From JBIOJM01 sp044450785 (lineage in GTDB: Bacteria; Planctomycetota; Planctomycetia; Isosphaerales; Isosphaeraceae): 19,490 bases of DNA. The notes beneath the pieces are model-generated. The model ran no database searches and was not told the origin of the DNA. It saw only the letters and a list, made by a program, of their open reading frames with translations. Made by a program: the position numbers and the translations under genes. The stretch lies in contig JBIOJM010000181.1 of assembly GCA_044450785.1 (NCBI GenBank), forward strand, positions 1 to 19,490, given 5' to 3'. This document shows, one piece after another, positions 7,508-14,150 of the stretch. Each line of letters opens with the position of its first letter. Positions within the stretch are counted from its first letter, which is position 1.

Positions 7508-8074
7508 ATGCCGATTCTGCCGGCCGAGCCTGACTGTAATCCGCCGACCCTCTGGGATGACCCTGTGTCCCTTCCGGCCGACCCGGAGGTGTGCTGGTGG
7601 TGCCTGCATACCAAGCCTCGCCAGGAGAAGGCGACCGCCCGTGACTTACGCAAGGCGGGGATCGTCTATTACCTTCCCCAGGTATCAAGAGAGAGTCGCA
7701 CGCCCCAGGGACGGAAGATCCAGTCCGTCGTTCCGCTCTTCGCGGGCTACATGTTCCTCTTGGGCGATCGCAACGATCGACTCGTGGCGTTGCGCGCCCA
7801 TCGGTTGGTCGGTGTGCTCGAGGTGGCCGATCAGGAGGCAATCGCTCGCGATCTCCGTCAGATTCATGCGATGCTCACCTCGGGCATGCCTGTTTTCGAG
7901 GAACCGGTCGTTCCCGTGGGTGCGAACGTCCGGATCGCGACGGGCCCGCTCACCGGCATTGTGGGCAAGGTGGTCCGCCGAGGGAAGAAAGACCAGTTCG
8001 TGGCCGTGGTCCACTTCCTGGGCCGCGGCGCCACGGTCGACCTGCGAGACTGGCAAGTCGAACGGGTTGGCTAA
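7508..8074 (+). CDS. NusG-like specialised transcription antiterminator
   Basis: This 188-residue protein looks like a NusG paralogue (RfaH/LoaP/UpxY type), which rides with RNA polymerase and lets it read through terminators in particular long operons. The NGN domain covers about residues 28-125, with CWWCLHTKPRQEKATARDL, YYLPQ and a PLFAGYMFLL segment matching the W-x-x-x-x-T/x-R-x-E-K and P-G-Y-x-F patterns of the family. A KOW-like domain follows (about 135-188: VGANVRIATGPLTGIVGKV). The start at 7508 (MPILPAEPD) is chosen because it opens the conserved part; the ribosome site is weak (GAG about eight bases upstream). The stop TAA at 8072-8074 interlocks with the stop of the convergent hydrolase gene. 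Paralogues of this kind usually head polysaccharide clusters, but none follows here on this strand. Confidence 0.87.
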   Translation: MPILPAEPDCNPPTLWDDPVSLPADPEVCWWCLHTKPRQEKATARDLRKAGIVYYLPQVSRESRTPQGRKIQSVVPLFAGYMFLLGDRNDRLVALRAHRLVGVLEVADQEAIARDLRQIHAMLTSGMPVFEEPVVPVGANVRIATGPLTGIVGKVVRRGKKDQFVAVVHFLGRGATVDLRDWQVERVG

Positions 8075-9783
8075 TCGACGCGAATGCCGGGAAGCCCGAG
8101 ATCCTGGATGGCCGTCCCGCTTCTTCGGATCCGCCGGGCGGCCTGGGCATAGCGCTGGGACTTGTCGAGCCGCTCGGTCGGGTCGTAGCGGTATCCCGCG
8201 ACGCGCCTGTAGTGCTCGCTGGTCCGTTCGCACACCGTTGCCCACCGATCGAGGTCCATGCCGAAGTGTCGGGCGCAGGCGGCCGGATCAAGGGGTAGGT
8301 CGAGGAATGGTGATGGATCGAAGACCTTTCTGTTTTCTAACTCTCGGAGGACCGCTCCGGCCAGGGCGACGTATCCTCGTAGCGTCGGATGATGCGTGTC
8401 CTGGATGACGTGGTCGCCGAGCAGGCCGGTCGGGCTGGCCGCGGCCAGCTCGCGACGTCCGTCGATTAAGATGCTCCGGGGGTGCCGGCGTGCCACGTCT
8501 TCGTAGACGGCGCGAAGGGGTGCCGGGCAGCGGATCGGGAGTCCATCGTGATCGAGCGCAGCCAGGTAATGGCGGCCCGCCTCGGTCAACCGGCCCTGCT
8601 GTTCCAGCAGCCGCGCCAGCCGGAAGTGGGCTTCGGCGAAACCCGGGTGCCGCGCCAGGATCGCCGCGAACCGGCCCGCACTCGCAGCCGGCTCGCGTGA
8701 CTCGAGGGCGCGGGCTTCTTCAAATTCCTGAACCAGCCGATCGCGCTCGCGCGGCCCCACGGTCGGAGGAAGCGTCGACCGGCTGGGCTCGTAGCCCGCT
8801 TCATTGGCGGGAGGGACGATCAAGATCGGCACCGCGCCGATCTGGTCGCAGTAAGCGACGATGACCTCGAGTCGCCGGCTGAAGCCGGCCTGGATGTCGG
8901 CCCACTCGGACGGGCTGCAGAGCGGCGGATCGATCAAGTGATGCCGGCCGGCAAGCGGAGGACTGTCCAGCCGGTTCTGGCTGATGACCTCGTAGACCAG
9001 GCGGCAGAAAGGCGAGCTCAGGCTGGCGCGATAGGCTCGCTCGAGCAGCCAGGTGCCCGGTTCCTCAGCGAGCCCCGCGTCTCGCTCCTCCTCGAACCGC
9101 GCGGCGAATTCGTTGTGCCCCGAGTAGATGATCACAATGTTCGGACGTCGCTCGAGTGCGGCCAGCTTGTGGTGCTGGATCTCCAGTGAATCGCCCAGCC
9201 ATGCGAGGACCTCGCATTCGAACCGCCGGCCGGCGATCGCCTCCTGCAGCCGCCAGGCGACGATCTGGCCCACCGACAGCCAAGGGCGGTACGGCTCACC
9301 CAGGGCACTCGATCCGCCCAGGACGACGATCCGGCATTCCTCGGGGGGCGCGGCCACGAACTTTACCGGCAGCGCGGGGAGACGGTGCATCCAGGCCCGC
9401 CAGCCGGTCGAACCGAGCTCGAGGAGAAACAGCGAAGCCAGAAACGACAAGCTGATCAGGAAGCCCCGCGCGACTGCCGGACGGACCTGCCGCCGGCGCC
9501 GCGCCCGCACCAGCAGCCACCCCCAAAGTGGCGTGCCCGCAACCGACGTGAGCAAGACCGCGCAGTAGACGATCAGAATGGTCCGCAACAGGACTTCGAC
9601 GAGCGCCCTCTTGACGGACCGCGGCAGCAAGGGAATCCAGCCGGGAATCACCATCATCACCGCGGCCAGCACGGCGATCGCCAGCGCCAGCGCGGCCAGC
9701 CGAAGCCGCCGTGACACCAATCCGGTGCCTGACGCCGCAGCGCCCGTTCGAGCCGTCCGGGAAGGGGTCGCTCCCTGGGTCAT
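8071..9783 (-). CDS. Membrane-anchored SGNH/GDSL-type hydrolase
   Basis: The 570-residue protein has three predicted membrane helices near its N-terminus (about 28-48, 64-85 and 108-125), followed by an SGNH hydrolase domain. The catalytic blocks are visible: GGSSALGE (156-163, nucleophile Ser in GGSS), IYSGHNE (219-225, block III Asn224) and QDTHHPT (461-467, Asp/His of block V). Between blocks III and V, residues 361-410 look like a TPR unit (FAAILARHPGFAEAHFRLARLL). Such proteins act at the membrane or periplasm as esterases or acetyl-transferring or removing enzymes on glycans; the substrate cannot be read from sequence. The ATG at 9783 lies three bases after the Uma2 stop, so translation is probably coupled, and no strong Shine-Dalgarno is seen. 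The final codons overlap the nusG-like stop by four bases (8071-8074). Confidence 0.85.
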   Translation of the reverse strand: MTQGATPSRTARTGAAASGTGLVSRRLRLAALALAIAVLAAVMMVIPGWIPLLPRSVKRALVEVLLRTILIVYCAVLLTSVAGTPLWGWLLVRARRRRQVRPAVARGFLISLSFLASLFLLELGSTGWRAWMHRLPALPVKFVAAPPEECRIVVLGGSSALGEPYRPWLSVGQIVAWRLQEAIAGRRFECEVLAWLGDSLEIQHHKLAALERRPNIVIIYSGHNEFAARFEEERDAGLAEEPGTWLLERAYRASLSSPFCRLVYEVISQNRLDSPPLAGRHHLIDPPLCSPSEWADIQAGFSRRLEVIVAYCDQIGAVPILIVPPANEAGYEPSRSTLPPTVGPRERDRLVQEFEEARALESREPAASAGRFAAILARHPGFAEAHFRLARLLEQQGRLTEAGRHYLAALDHDGLPIRCPAPLRAVYEDVARRHPRSILIDGRRELAAASPTGLLGDHVIQDTHHPTLRGYVALAGAVLRELENRKVFDPSPFLDLPLDPAACARHFGMDLDRWATVCERTSEHYRRVAGYRYDPTERLDKSQRYAQAARRIRRSGTAIQDLGLPGIRVD

Positions 9784-9786
9784 CGA

Positions 9787-10392
9787 TCACGCCAGCCCGG
9801 CCGATTTGAAGACAGCTTCAATGGAGAATTCCAGCCCTGTCAGCAGCTTTGGCCGGTAGATTGCGGGCGGCTGGATCGTGGTCTCGATCCATCGGCCCCG
9901 TGCACGCCGCATCACGATCATGCTCCGCTTATCGGCGTCGACGATCCAGTACTCCTTGACGCCGAACCGCAGGTATTCTTCGGGCTTCTCCTTGTAGTCT
10001 CGCTTCCGCGAACTGGGTGAAACGACTTCGATCACGATCTCGGGGACCCACCGGCGCCAGAAGTTTCTATCCTCGTGCTCGGGAGGCGGCGTCAGATAGA
10101 CCGAGACGTCGGGATGGCGCTCCGAGTCGAGGTCGTCGACCAGCAGTTTGCATTCGTTTCCGCCGGCGATGAGCTGGATGAGATCGAGATGCAACATCTC
10201 GTAGGCAGCGAGCTGCCGACGGATCCCGCGCACCAGCAGAAGATGACGTTTTCTGGGTACATCAGTCACGGTAATGATCCCCCGGCTCAACTCGTAAAGA
10301 AATCCTGCCTGGCCCTGGGCTTCATCGAATTCCTCGAGGCTCATGGGGCGGCCGTGGTCGGCGGGTCCGATCTTGGTGATGGTCTTGTTCAT
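9787..10392 (-). CDS. Uma2 family endonuclease (DUF820)
   Basis: The 201-residue protein belongs to the Uma2/DUF820 family of restriction-endonuclease-like proteins, often present in many copies in planctomycetes and cyanobacteria and of unknown physiological role. The PD-(D/E)xK core is visible: RHPDVSVYL supplies the first acidic residue, EIVIEVVSPSS the Glu, and RDYKEKPEEYLRFGVKEYW the Lys and the typical Y-x-x-x-G-V-x-E-Y-W end. All catalytic positions appear intact. The start at 10392 has a GAGGA ribosome site six or seven bases upstream. It lies 24 bases after the thioredoxin-fold gene and 3 bases before the SGNH hydrolase gene, in one operon. No partner methylase or antitoxin is adjacent. 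Confidence 0.9.
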   Translation of the reverse strand: MNKTITKIGPADHGRPMSLEEFDEAQGQAGFLYELSRGIITVTDVPRKRHLLLVRGIRRQLAAYEMLHLDLIQLIAGGNECKLLVDDLDSERHPDVSVYLTPPPEHEDRNFWRRWVPEIVIEVVSPSSRKRDYKEKPEEYLRFGVKEYWIVDADKRSMIVMRRARGRWIETTIQPPAIYRPKLLTGLEFSIEAVFKSAGLA

Positions 10393-10416
10393 GGATTTCC
10401 TCGGGTGAAATTTGTT

Positions 10417-12840
10417 TCAGCGTCCCACGGAAACGCTCAAGGGAATCTCCATCTTGGCCGGTGCCTCGCACAGGCGGTCGTTGCAGGCTTGATAGCTCAG
10501 CTTGAACTTGAGCACGACCGGGCCTGGGTTTGCGTCTTCCGCGATCCGGAGGCGAGCGAGGATCAGGACGTCCTTTTCATAAAGGGCGACCTTTTCCGTG
10601 CCGAGCGATCCCAGGACCTTGGCCTCGCCCGCGGGGTACGCGACCTTGAGCAAGGTCGCGATTTTTTGGGACGGGCGGTCGAGATCGAGGGTTGTGGGTT
10701 TCATCTCGGGGAGTCCGGTGGGATTGGCATAGATGTGCCAAGAGGGTTGGATCGTGACGCGGATCAAGGCCTCGAACTCGCGGCCGGGAGCGATCGCGGC
10801 CGGCGTCCCGTCGGGCAGTCGTGCCGAGGCCGCCACCACGCGGGCCTGTGCATCGCCGGCTGCGCCGGGTGTGAGCGGCTTCCGTGAGTTCAGGCTGGGT
10901 TTCGCGTCGAGGTATTGCTCGAGCCCGACCAGGCCGAGCGGCATTGCGGCCGGGAGCCGGGACAACGATGTGCTGAACGCGTCGAGCGCCTTGCCCGCAT
11001 GCTCCAGATAGGCCGGCTTGCCGGTTGCGCGATGAAGCTCGAGCAGGTTGAGGATGGCGATGCTGTTGCCGCTGGGCAAGGCGTTGTCAAAAGGGTCCTT
11101 GGCGCGCGCGAGCAGGCTCTCGTGGTCATTGGCGGTGAAGAAGAATCCTCCCTGCTCGCGGTCCTCGAAATCGGCGAGCATCCGCTCGGTCAACGATTCG
11201 GCTTCCCGCAGCCATCGAGCGACGCCGGTGGCTTGGTGAAGCCGGAGCAGGCCCTGGACGAGGAAGGCGTAATCCTCCTGGTACGCGGGGAGCTTGGCCT
11301 TGCCCTGGCGGTACGTCCGGAGGAGGCGTCCGTCGGGCGAGCGCAGCGTCTCGAGCAGGAACCCGGCGGCCTTCTCGGCGGCCTGGCGATACGTCTCGAC
11401 CTTGAGAGCGCGATAGCCGTCGGCATACGCGGCGATCATCAGGCCGTTCCAGGCGGTGATGACTTTGTCGTCGAGCAGGGGAGCGGGCCGTTTTTCCCGG
11501 GCCGCCAGCAGCCTGGCGCGGAGCGGCCGCAGGCGTGCCTCCAGCTCCTGGGTCGTCGTTTTGAGGGCGGCGGCTTGCTCGGCCCGCGTGCGGGGCTCGT
11601 ACAGGACGTATCGTCCGTCCTCGATCTTCGGCTCGCCGGTCAGGCCATACACCCGGGCGAACGCGTCGACATCGGGGCCCTCACCCAGGACGGCTTTCAC
11701 TTCGTCGCGGGTCCAGACGTAGGTCGCTCCCTCCACGCCCTTGGTCTCGGCGTCCAACGCCGAGTAGAAGCCCCCCTCGGGCGCGGTCATCTTCTGCTCG
11801 ATGAACGCGAAGGTGGCCTCGGCCTCCCGGCGCCAGCGGGGATCCTTGGTGATCTCATGGGCGGCCAGGTGGACCGTCGCGAGCTGGGCGTTATCGTACA
11901 ACATCTTCTCGAAGTGCGGGACGATCCAGTACCGGTCCGTCGAATACCGGTGATACCCGCCGCCAAGCTGGTCGCGGATGCCTCCGCGAGCCATTCGATC
12001 GAGAGTCAACAGGACCATCTCGAGCGGGCCCATGGCTTCGTTCGACCGGGCGCCGCGGCGGTGTTGATCCAGCAGGAACATCAAGTCGACCGCCTGGGGG
12101 AACTTGGGCCGGCGCGGATTATTGGGGTTGAAGCCGAAGCCGCCGTGCTCCGGGTCGAATTGCCCGCCGAGCTCCGCGCGTCCGTCGGCCGAGGCGGTCC
12201 GCGCGAGCGGCAGCCTGCCCAGGCTGCTCGAGGCCTTGAGACGGCGGCGCGCGGCGTCGGTCACGGCGACGGCCGCCTTCTCGATCTCGTCGCGCTGCAT
12301 GGCCCAGGCCCTGGCCACTTCGGTGACGATCGTCAGGAACCCGGACGACCCCTGGCGGTCCCGCGGTGGAAAATAGGTCCCGCCGAAGAAGGGACGGCCG
12401 TCGGGCGTCAGGAAGAGCGACATCGGCCATCCGCCCGGACCGAGGGCTTGAAGCGCGGCCATGTAGACCTGGTCGACGTCGGGCCGTTCCTCGCGGTCGA
12501 CCTTGATGCAGACAAAGTTCGCGTTCAGGACCCGGGCGATCTCGGGGTCCATGAAGCTCTCGCGCTCCATGACGTGGCACCAGTAGCACGAGCTGTAGCC
12601 GACCGACAGAAAGATCGGCTTGCTCTCGGCCTTGGCCCTGGCGAGCGCCTCGGGACCCCACGGATACCAGTCGACGGGGTTGTGGGCATGCAGCAAGAGG
12701 TAGGGGCTGGTCTCCTTCGCCAGCCGGTTTGCAGGCCGGCCCTTGGTCTTGGCTGCGTCGTCGTCGGCGCGGCCGATGCCCGGTGGAACCAACAGCACAA
12801 AGAGCCCGATACGGACAAGCGACGAAGTCGAGCGGTGCAT
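10417..12840 (-). CDS. Exported thioredoxin-fold DUF255 (YyaL-type) protein fused to a DsbD-alpha-like domain
   Basis: I start this 807-residue protein at 12840, where AAGGA precedes ATG by about seven bases and a signal peptide follows (MHRSTSSLVRIGLFVLLVPP, then GIGRADDD). The longer frame to 12903 lacks a ribosome site. Residues about 36-200 are the DUF255 thioredoxin-like domain: NRLAKETSPYLLLHAHNPVDW-type opening, active-site CYWC (85-88), and KVDREERPDVDQVYM. The middle (about 220-660) is the alpha/alpha-barrel (N-acylglucosamine 2-epimerase-like) part of the YyaL/spermatogenesis-associated protein 20 family. Residues about 689-807 match the N-terminal DsbD-alpha (DsbC-like) domain: PSWHIYANP and the cysteine pair CNDRLC (786-791). 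Both redox pairs are intact. This suggests periplasmic thiol-disulfide work, though the substrate is unknown and no DsbD membrane domain is present. Confidence 0.92.
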   Translation of the reverse strand: MHRSTSSLVRIGLFVLLVPPGIGRADDDAAKTKGRPANRLAKETSPYLLLHAHNPVDWYPWGPEALARAKAESKPIFLSVGYSSCYWCHVMERESFMDPEIARVLNANFVCIKVDREERPDVDQVYMAALQALGPGGWPMSLFLTPDGRPFFGGTYFPPRDRQGSSGFLTIVTEVARAWAMQRDEIEKAAVAVTDAARRRLKASSSLGRLPLARTASADGRAELGGQFDPEHGGFGFNPNNPRRPKFPQAVDLMFLLDQHRRGARSNEAMGPLEMVLLTLDRMARGGIRDQLGGGYHRYSTDRYWIVPHFEKMLYDNAQLATVHLAAHEITKDPRWRREAEATFAFIEQKMTAPEGGFYSALDAETKGVEGATYVWTRDEVKAVLGEGPDVDAFARVYGLTGEPKIEDGRYVLYEPRTRAEQAAALKTTTQELEARLRPLRARLLAAREKRPAPLLDDKVITAWNGLMIAAYADGYRALKVETYRQAAEKAAGFLLETLRSPDGRLLRTYRQGKAKLPAYQEDYAFLVQGLLRLHQATGVARWLREAESLTERMLADFEDREQGGFFFTANDHESLLARAKDPFDNALPSGNSIAILNLLELHRATGKPAYLEHAGKALDAFSTSLSRLPAAMPLGLVGLEQYLDAKPSLNSRKPLTPGAAGDAQARVVAASARLPDGTPAAIAPGREFEALIRVTIQPSWHIYANPTGLPEMKPTTLDLDRPSQKIATLLKVAYPAGEAKVLGSLGTEKVALYEKDVLILARLRIAEDANPGPVVLKFKLSYQACNDRLCEAPAKMEIPLSVSVGR

Positions 12841-13182
12841 TACAACGTCCTTCGTGTCGGCGGAAGTCGAAATCGTCCTGGGCCCCACGTCATCTCGAAG
12901 CAAGCTTGCAAGTCAGTCAGCGCTCAGCTCGGGCTGACCTGGCCAAGGAGGAGCGGCGTTCCCTTACCCCTCGATTGTACGCGGAACGCAGTCGTGCTCC
13001 TACGAGTCGCACGGCTGATGACGTACAGAGCGTGTCCCACTCACGTGGCGCGTGGGCTCGGCCGAGATCATGGACATGGGCAACGGGTCGGACACGTTGA
13101 CCGAAGCGGCAACATGAGTGATACTCGAGATGGCGATGAGTTTCCAATGTGGGGAATCGACACTTCTTATGGGGATGGAGCC
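12841..13182. other. Divergent intergenic region upstream of the toxin-antitoxin module
   Basis: About 340 bases lie between the leftward thioredoxin-fold gene and the rightward DUF433-like gene. Open frames cross it on both strands, but none has a ribosome site and protein-like composition. It holds the AAGGA ribosome site of the left gene, a TACAAT (-10-like, reverse strand, 12974-12979) lacking a good -35 partner, and the candidate rightward promoter at 13097-13125. Nothing else is evident. Confidence 0.5.
13097..13125 (+). promoter_or_regulatory. Candidate promoter of the DUF433/Doc module
   Basis: TTGACC (13097-13102) and GATACT (13120-13125) are separated by 17 bases and match consensus at 5/6 and 4/6. 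Transcription would begin near 13132. That leaves the in-frame ATG at 13114 outside the message and favours starts at 13147 or 13183. Confidence 0.42.
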
Positions 13183-13665
13183 ATGGGCAAGAATCCGAGG
13201 GCCAAGAGGCCGGCGAGCGAGATGGATTCGGCTCTCTTCAAAGGCGGCACGACGCCAGCCCCCGAGGTGCGCGTTCCCGACGCGGAACCCTCCCGCGTCC
13301 TTGGCGATAGTAAGGCCGGAAACGACAAGAGCAAGACCGACGGCCCCCGGTTGGTCCATCGCAAGGGTGTGGCTTACCTGGAGGGGTGCGACGTCCCGGT
13401 CTGGCGGTTGGAGATGGCCCGCCGAGCCGGCTCCGGCCCCGCCGCGCTGACCGCGTCCTTTCCCGGTCTGACGTCGCCGGGGCTCGACTTGGCGTTCGCC
13501 CACGCCCGGCGGCACCGCGAGAAGTTCGATGCGCTGATCCGGCAGGAGGGAGCCGCCGCCGTGCCTGCCGGTGACGAGGGAGCAGATGGCGCGGCCGCCT
13601 TCGAGGCGGACCTCGAAGCTCTGCTTGACAAGAACGCCGAAGTGTTTCGCCGCCTGGCGCTATGA
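13183..13665 (+). CDS. DUF433-like putative antitoxin
   Basis: From 13183 the product has 160 residues. The first 60 are charged and probably disordered (many Lys, Ser, Asp). The next part, RKGVAYLEGCDVPVW onward to FDALIRQ, follows the DUF433 pattern: a glycine turn, then x-V-P-V-W-R, a helix with A-G, then F-P-G-L-T and a helix ending A-H-x-R-x-H-x-E. DUF433 proteins are HTH-like and often act as antitoxins (VapB45-type). The stop overlaps the ATG of the Doc toxin by four bases (ATGA, 13662-13665), so the two are translationally coupled. The start is uncertain: in-frame ATGs at 13114 and 13147 would add 23 or 12 residues. I choose 13183 because GGGGA lies seven bases upstream and because of the predicted transcript start. 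A regulator role is inferred. Confidence 0.68.
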   Translation: MGKNPRAKRPASEMDSALFKGGTTPAPEVRVPDAEPSRVLGDSKAGNDKSKTDGPRLVHRKGVAYLEGCDVPVWRLEMARRAGSGPAALTASFPGLTSPGLDLAFAHARRHREKFDALIRQEGAAAVPAGDEGADGAAAFEADLEALLDKNAEVFRRLAL

Positions 13666-14045
13666 AGTACCTGACCGCCCTACAGATGGTTCGGATCCAC
13701 ACCCGTTCGATCGAGCAGTCCGGGGGCGACGCCGGCGTGCGGGATCTGGCCATGCTTGAGTCGGCGGTTGCCCAACCGCGTGCCAGCTTCCGCGGCGAGG
13801 ACCTGTACCGGGAGCTCGCCGAGAAGGCCGCGGCGCTGGCGTTCTCGTTGGTTATGAACCATCCCTTCACGGACGGCAACAAGAGAACGGGATACGGGGC
13901 CATGATGATGTTCCTGAGCCGTAACGGCCACACGGTCGCCGCCCCGTTGGACGAGCACGCGTCGGTTTTTCTGCGCCTGGCAGCCGGGGAGCTGGACCGC
14001 GACGGGTTCCTGGCCTGGGTCCGCGCCTGGATCGCCCGGAAGTGA
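13662..14045 (+). CDS. doc: Fic/Doc (death-on-curing) family toxin
   Basis: The 127-residue protein has the size of Doc toxins and the full Fic core HPFTDGNKRTG (67-77) with His67, Asp71, Asn73, Lys74 and Arg75 in place. The N-terminal part (LTALQMVRIHTRSIEQSGG, then GVRDLAMLESAVAQP) is typical of the Doc subgroup. Fic proteins transfer AMP to targets. Phage P1 Doc, which has Ala where this protein has Gly72, instead phosphorylates EF-Tu. The canonical Gly here leaves the chemistry open. No S/T-x-x-x-E-G/N inhibitory motif is present in this protein or in its partner, so the partner would have to block it by another route, as Phd does for Doc. It is translated by four-base overlap with the DUF433-like gene. 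The gene symbol names the family, not proven equivalence. Confidence 0.9.
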   Translation: MKYLTALQMVRIHTRSIEQSGGDAGVRDLAMLESAVAQPRASFRGEDLYRELAEKAAALAFSLVMNHPFTDGNKRTGYGAMMMFLSRNGHTVAAPLDEHASVFLRLAAGELDRDGFLAWVRAWIARK

Positions 14046-14150
14046 GCGAGGGCCTCGTTTTGGAGGGCCACCGAGGTCCGGCGGAGATCAGCTCGAGGCG
14101 TTTCGCCGGTTCCTTTGAGATGGGCACTGCGCGGAAACAAGGAAACTTTT

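Noticed and set aside
10915..13113. Long open frame on the plus strand running into the DUF433-like gene
   Set aside because: It is antisense to the YyaL-type gene, is open because of high third-position GC, and its translation has no recognisable domain. Only its last 160 or so codons are real.
13363..13395. Fic-inhibitory motif (S/T-x-x-x-E-G) in the DUF433-like protein
   Set aside because: VAYLEG has E-G, but the residue four before Glu is Val, not Ser or Thr, so the motif is not met.
14046..14150. Intrinsic terminator between doc and the DUF11 gene
   Set aside because: Only imperfect GC stems with long loops (such as CCGGCG with CGCCGG) and no T-run; not enough to call.
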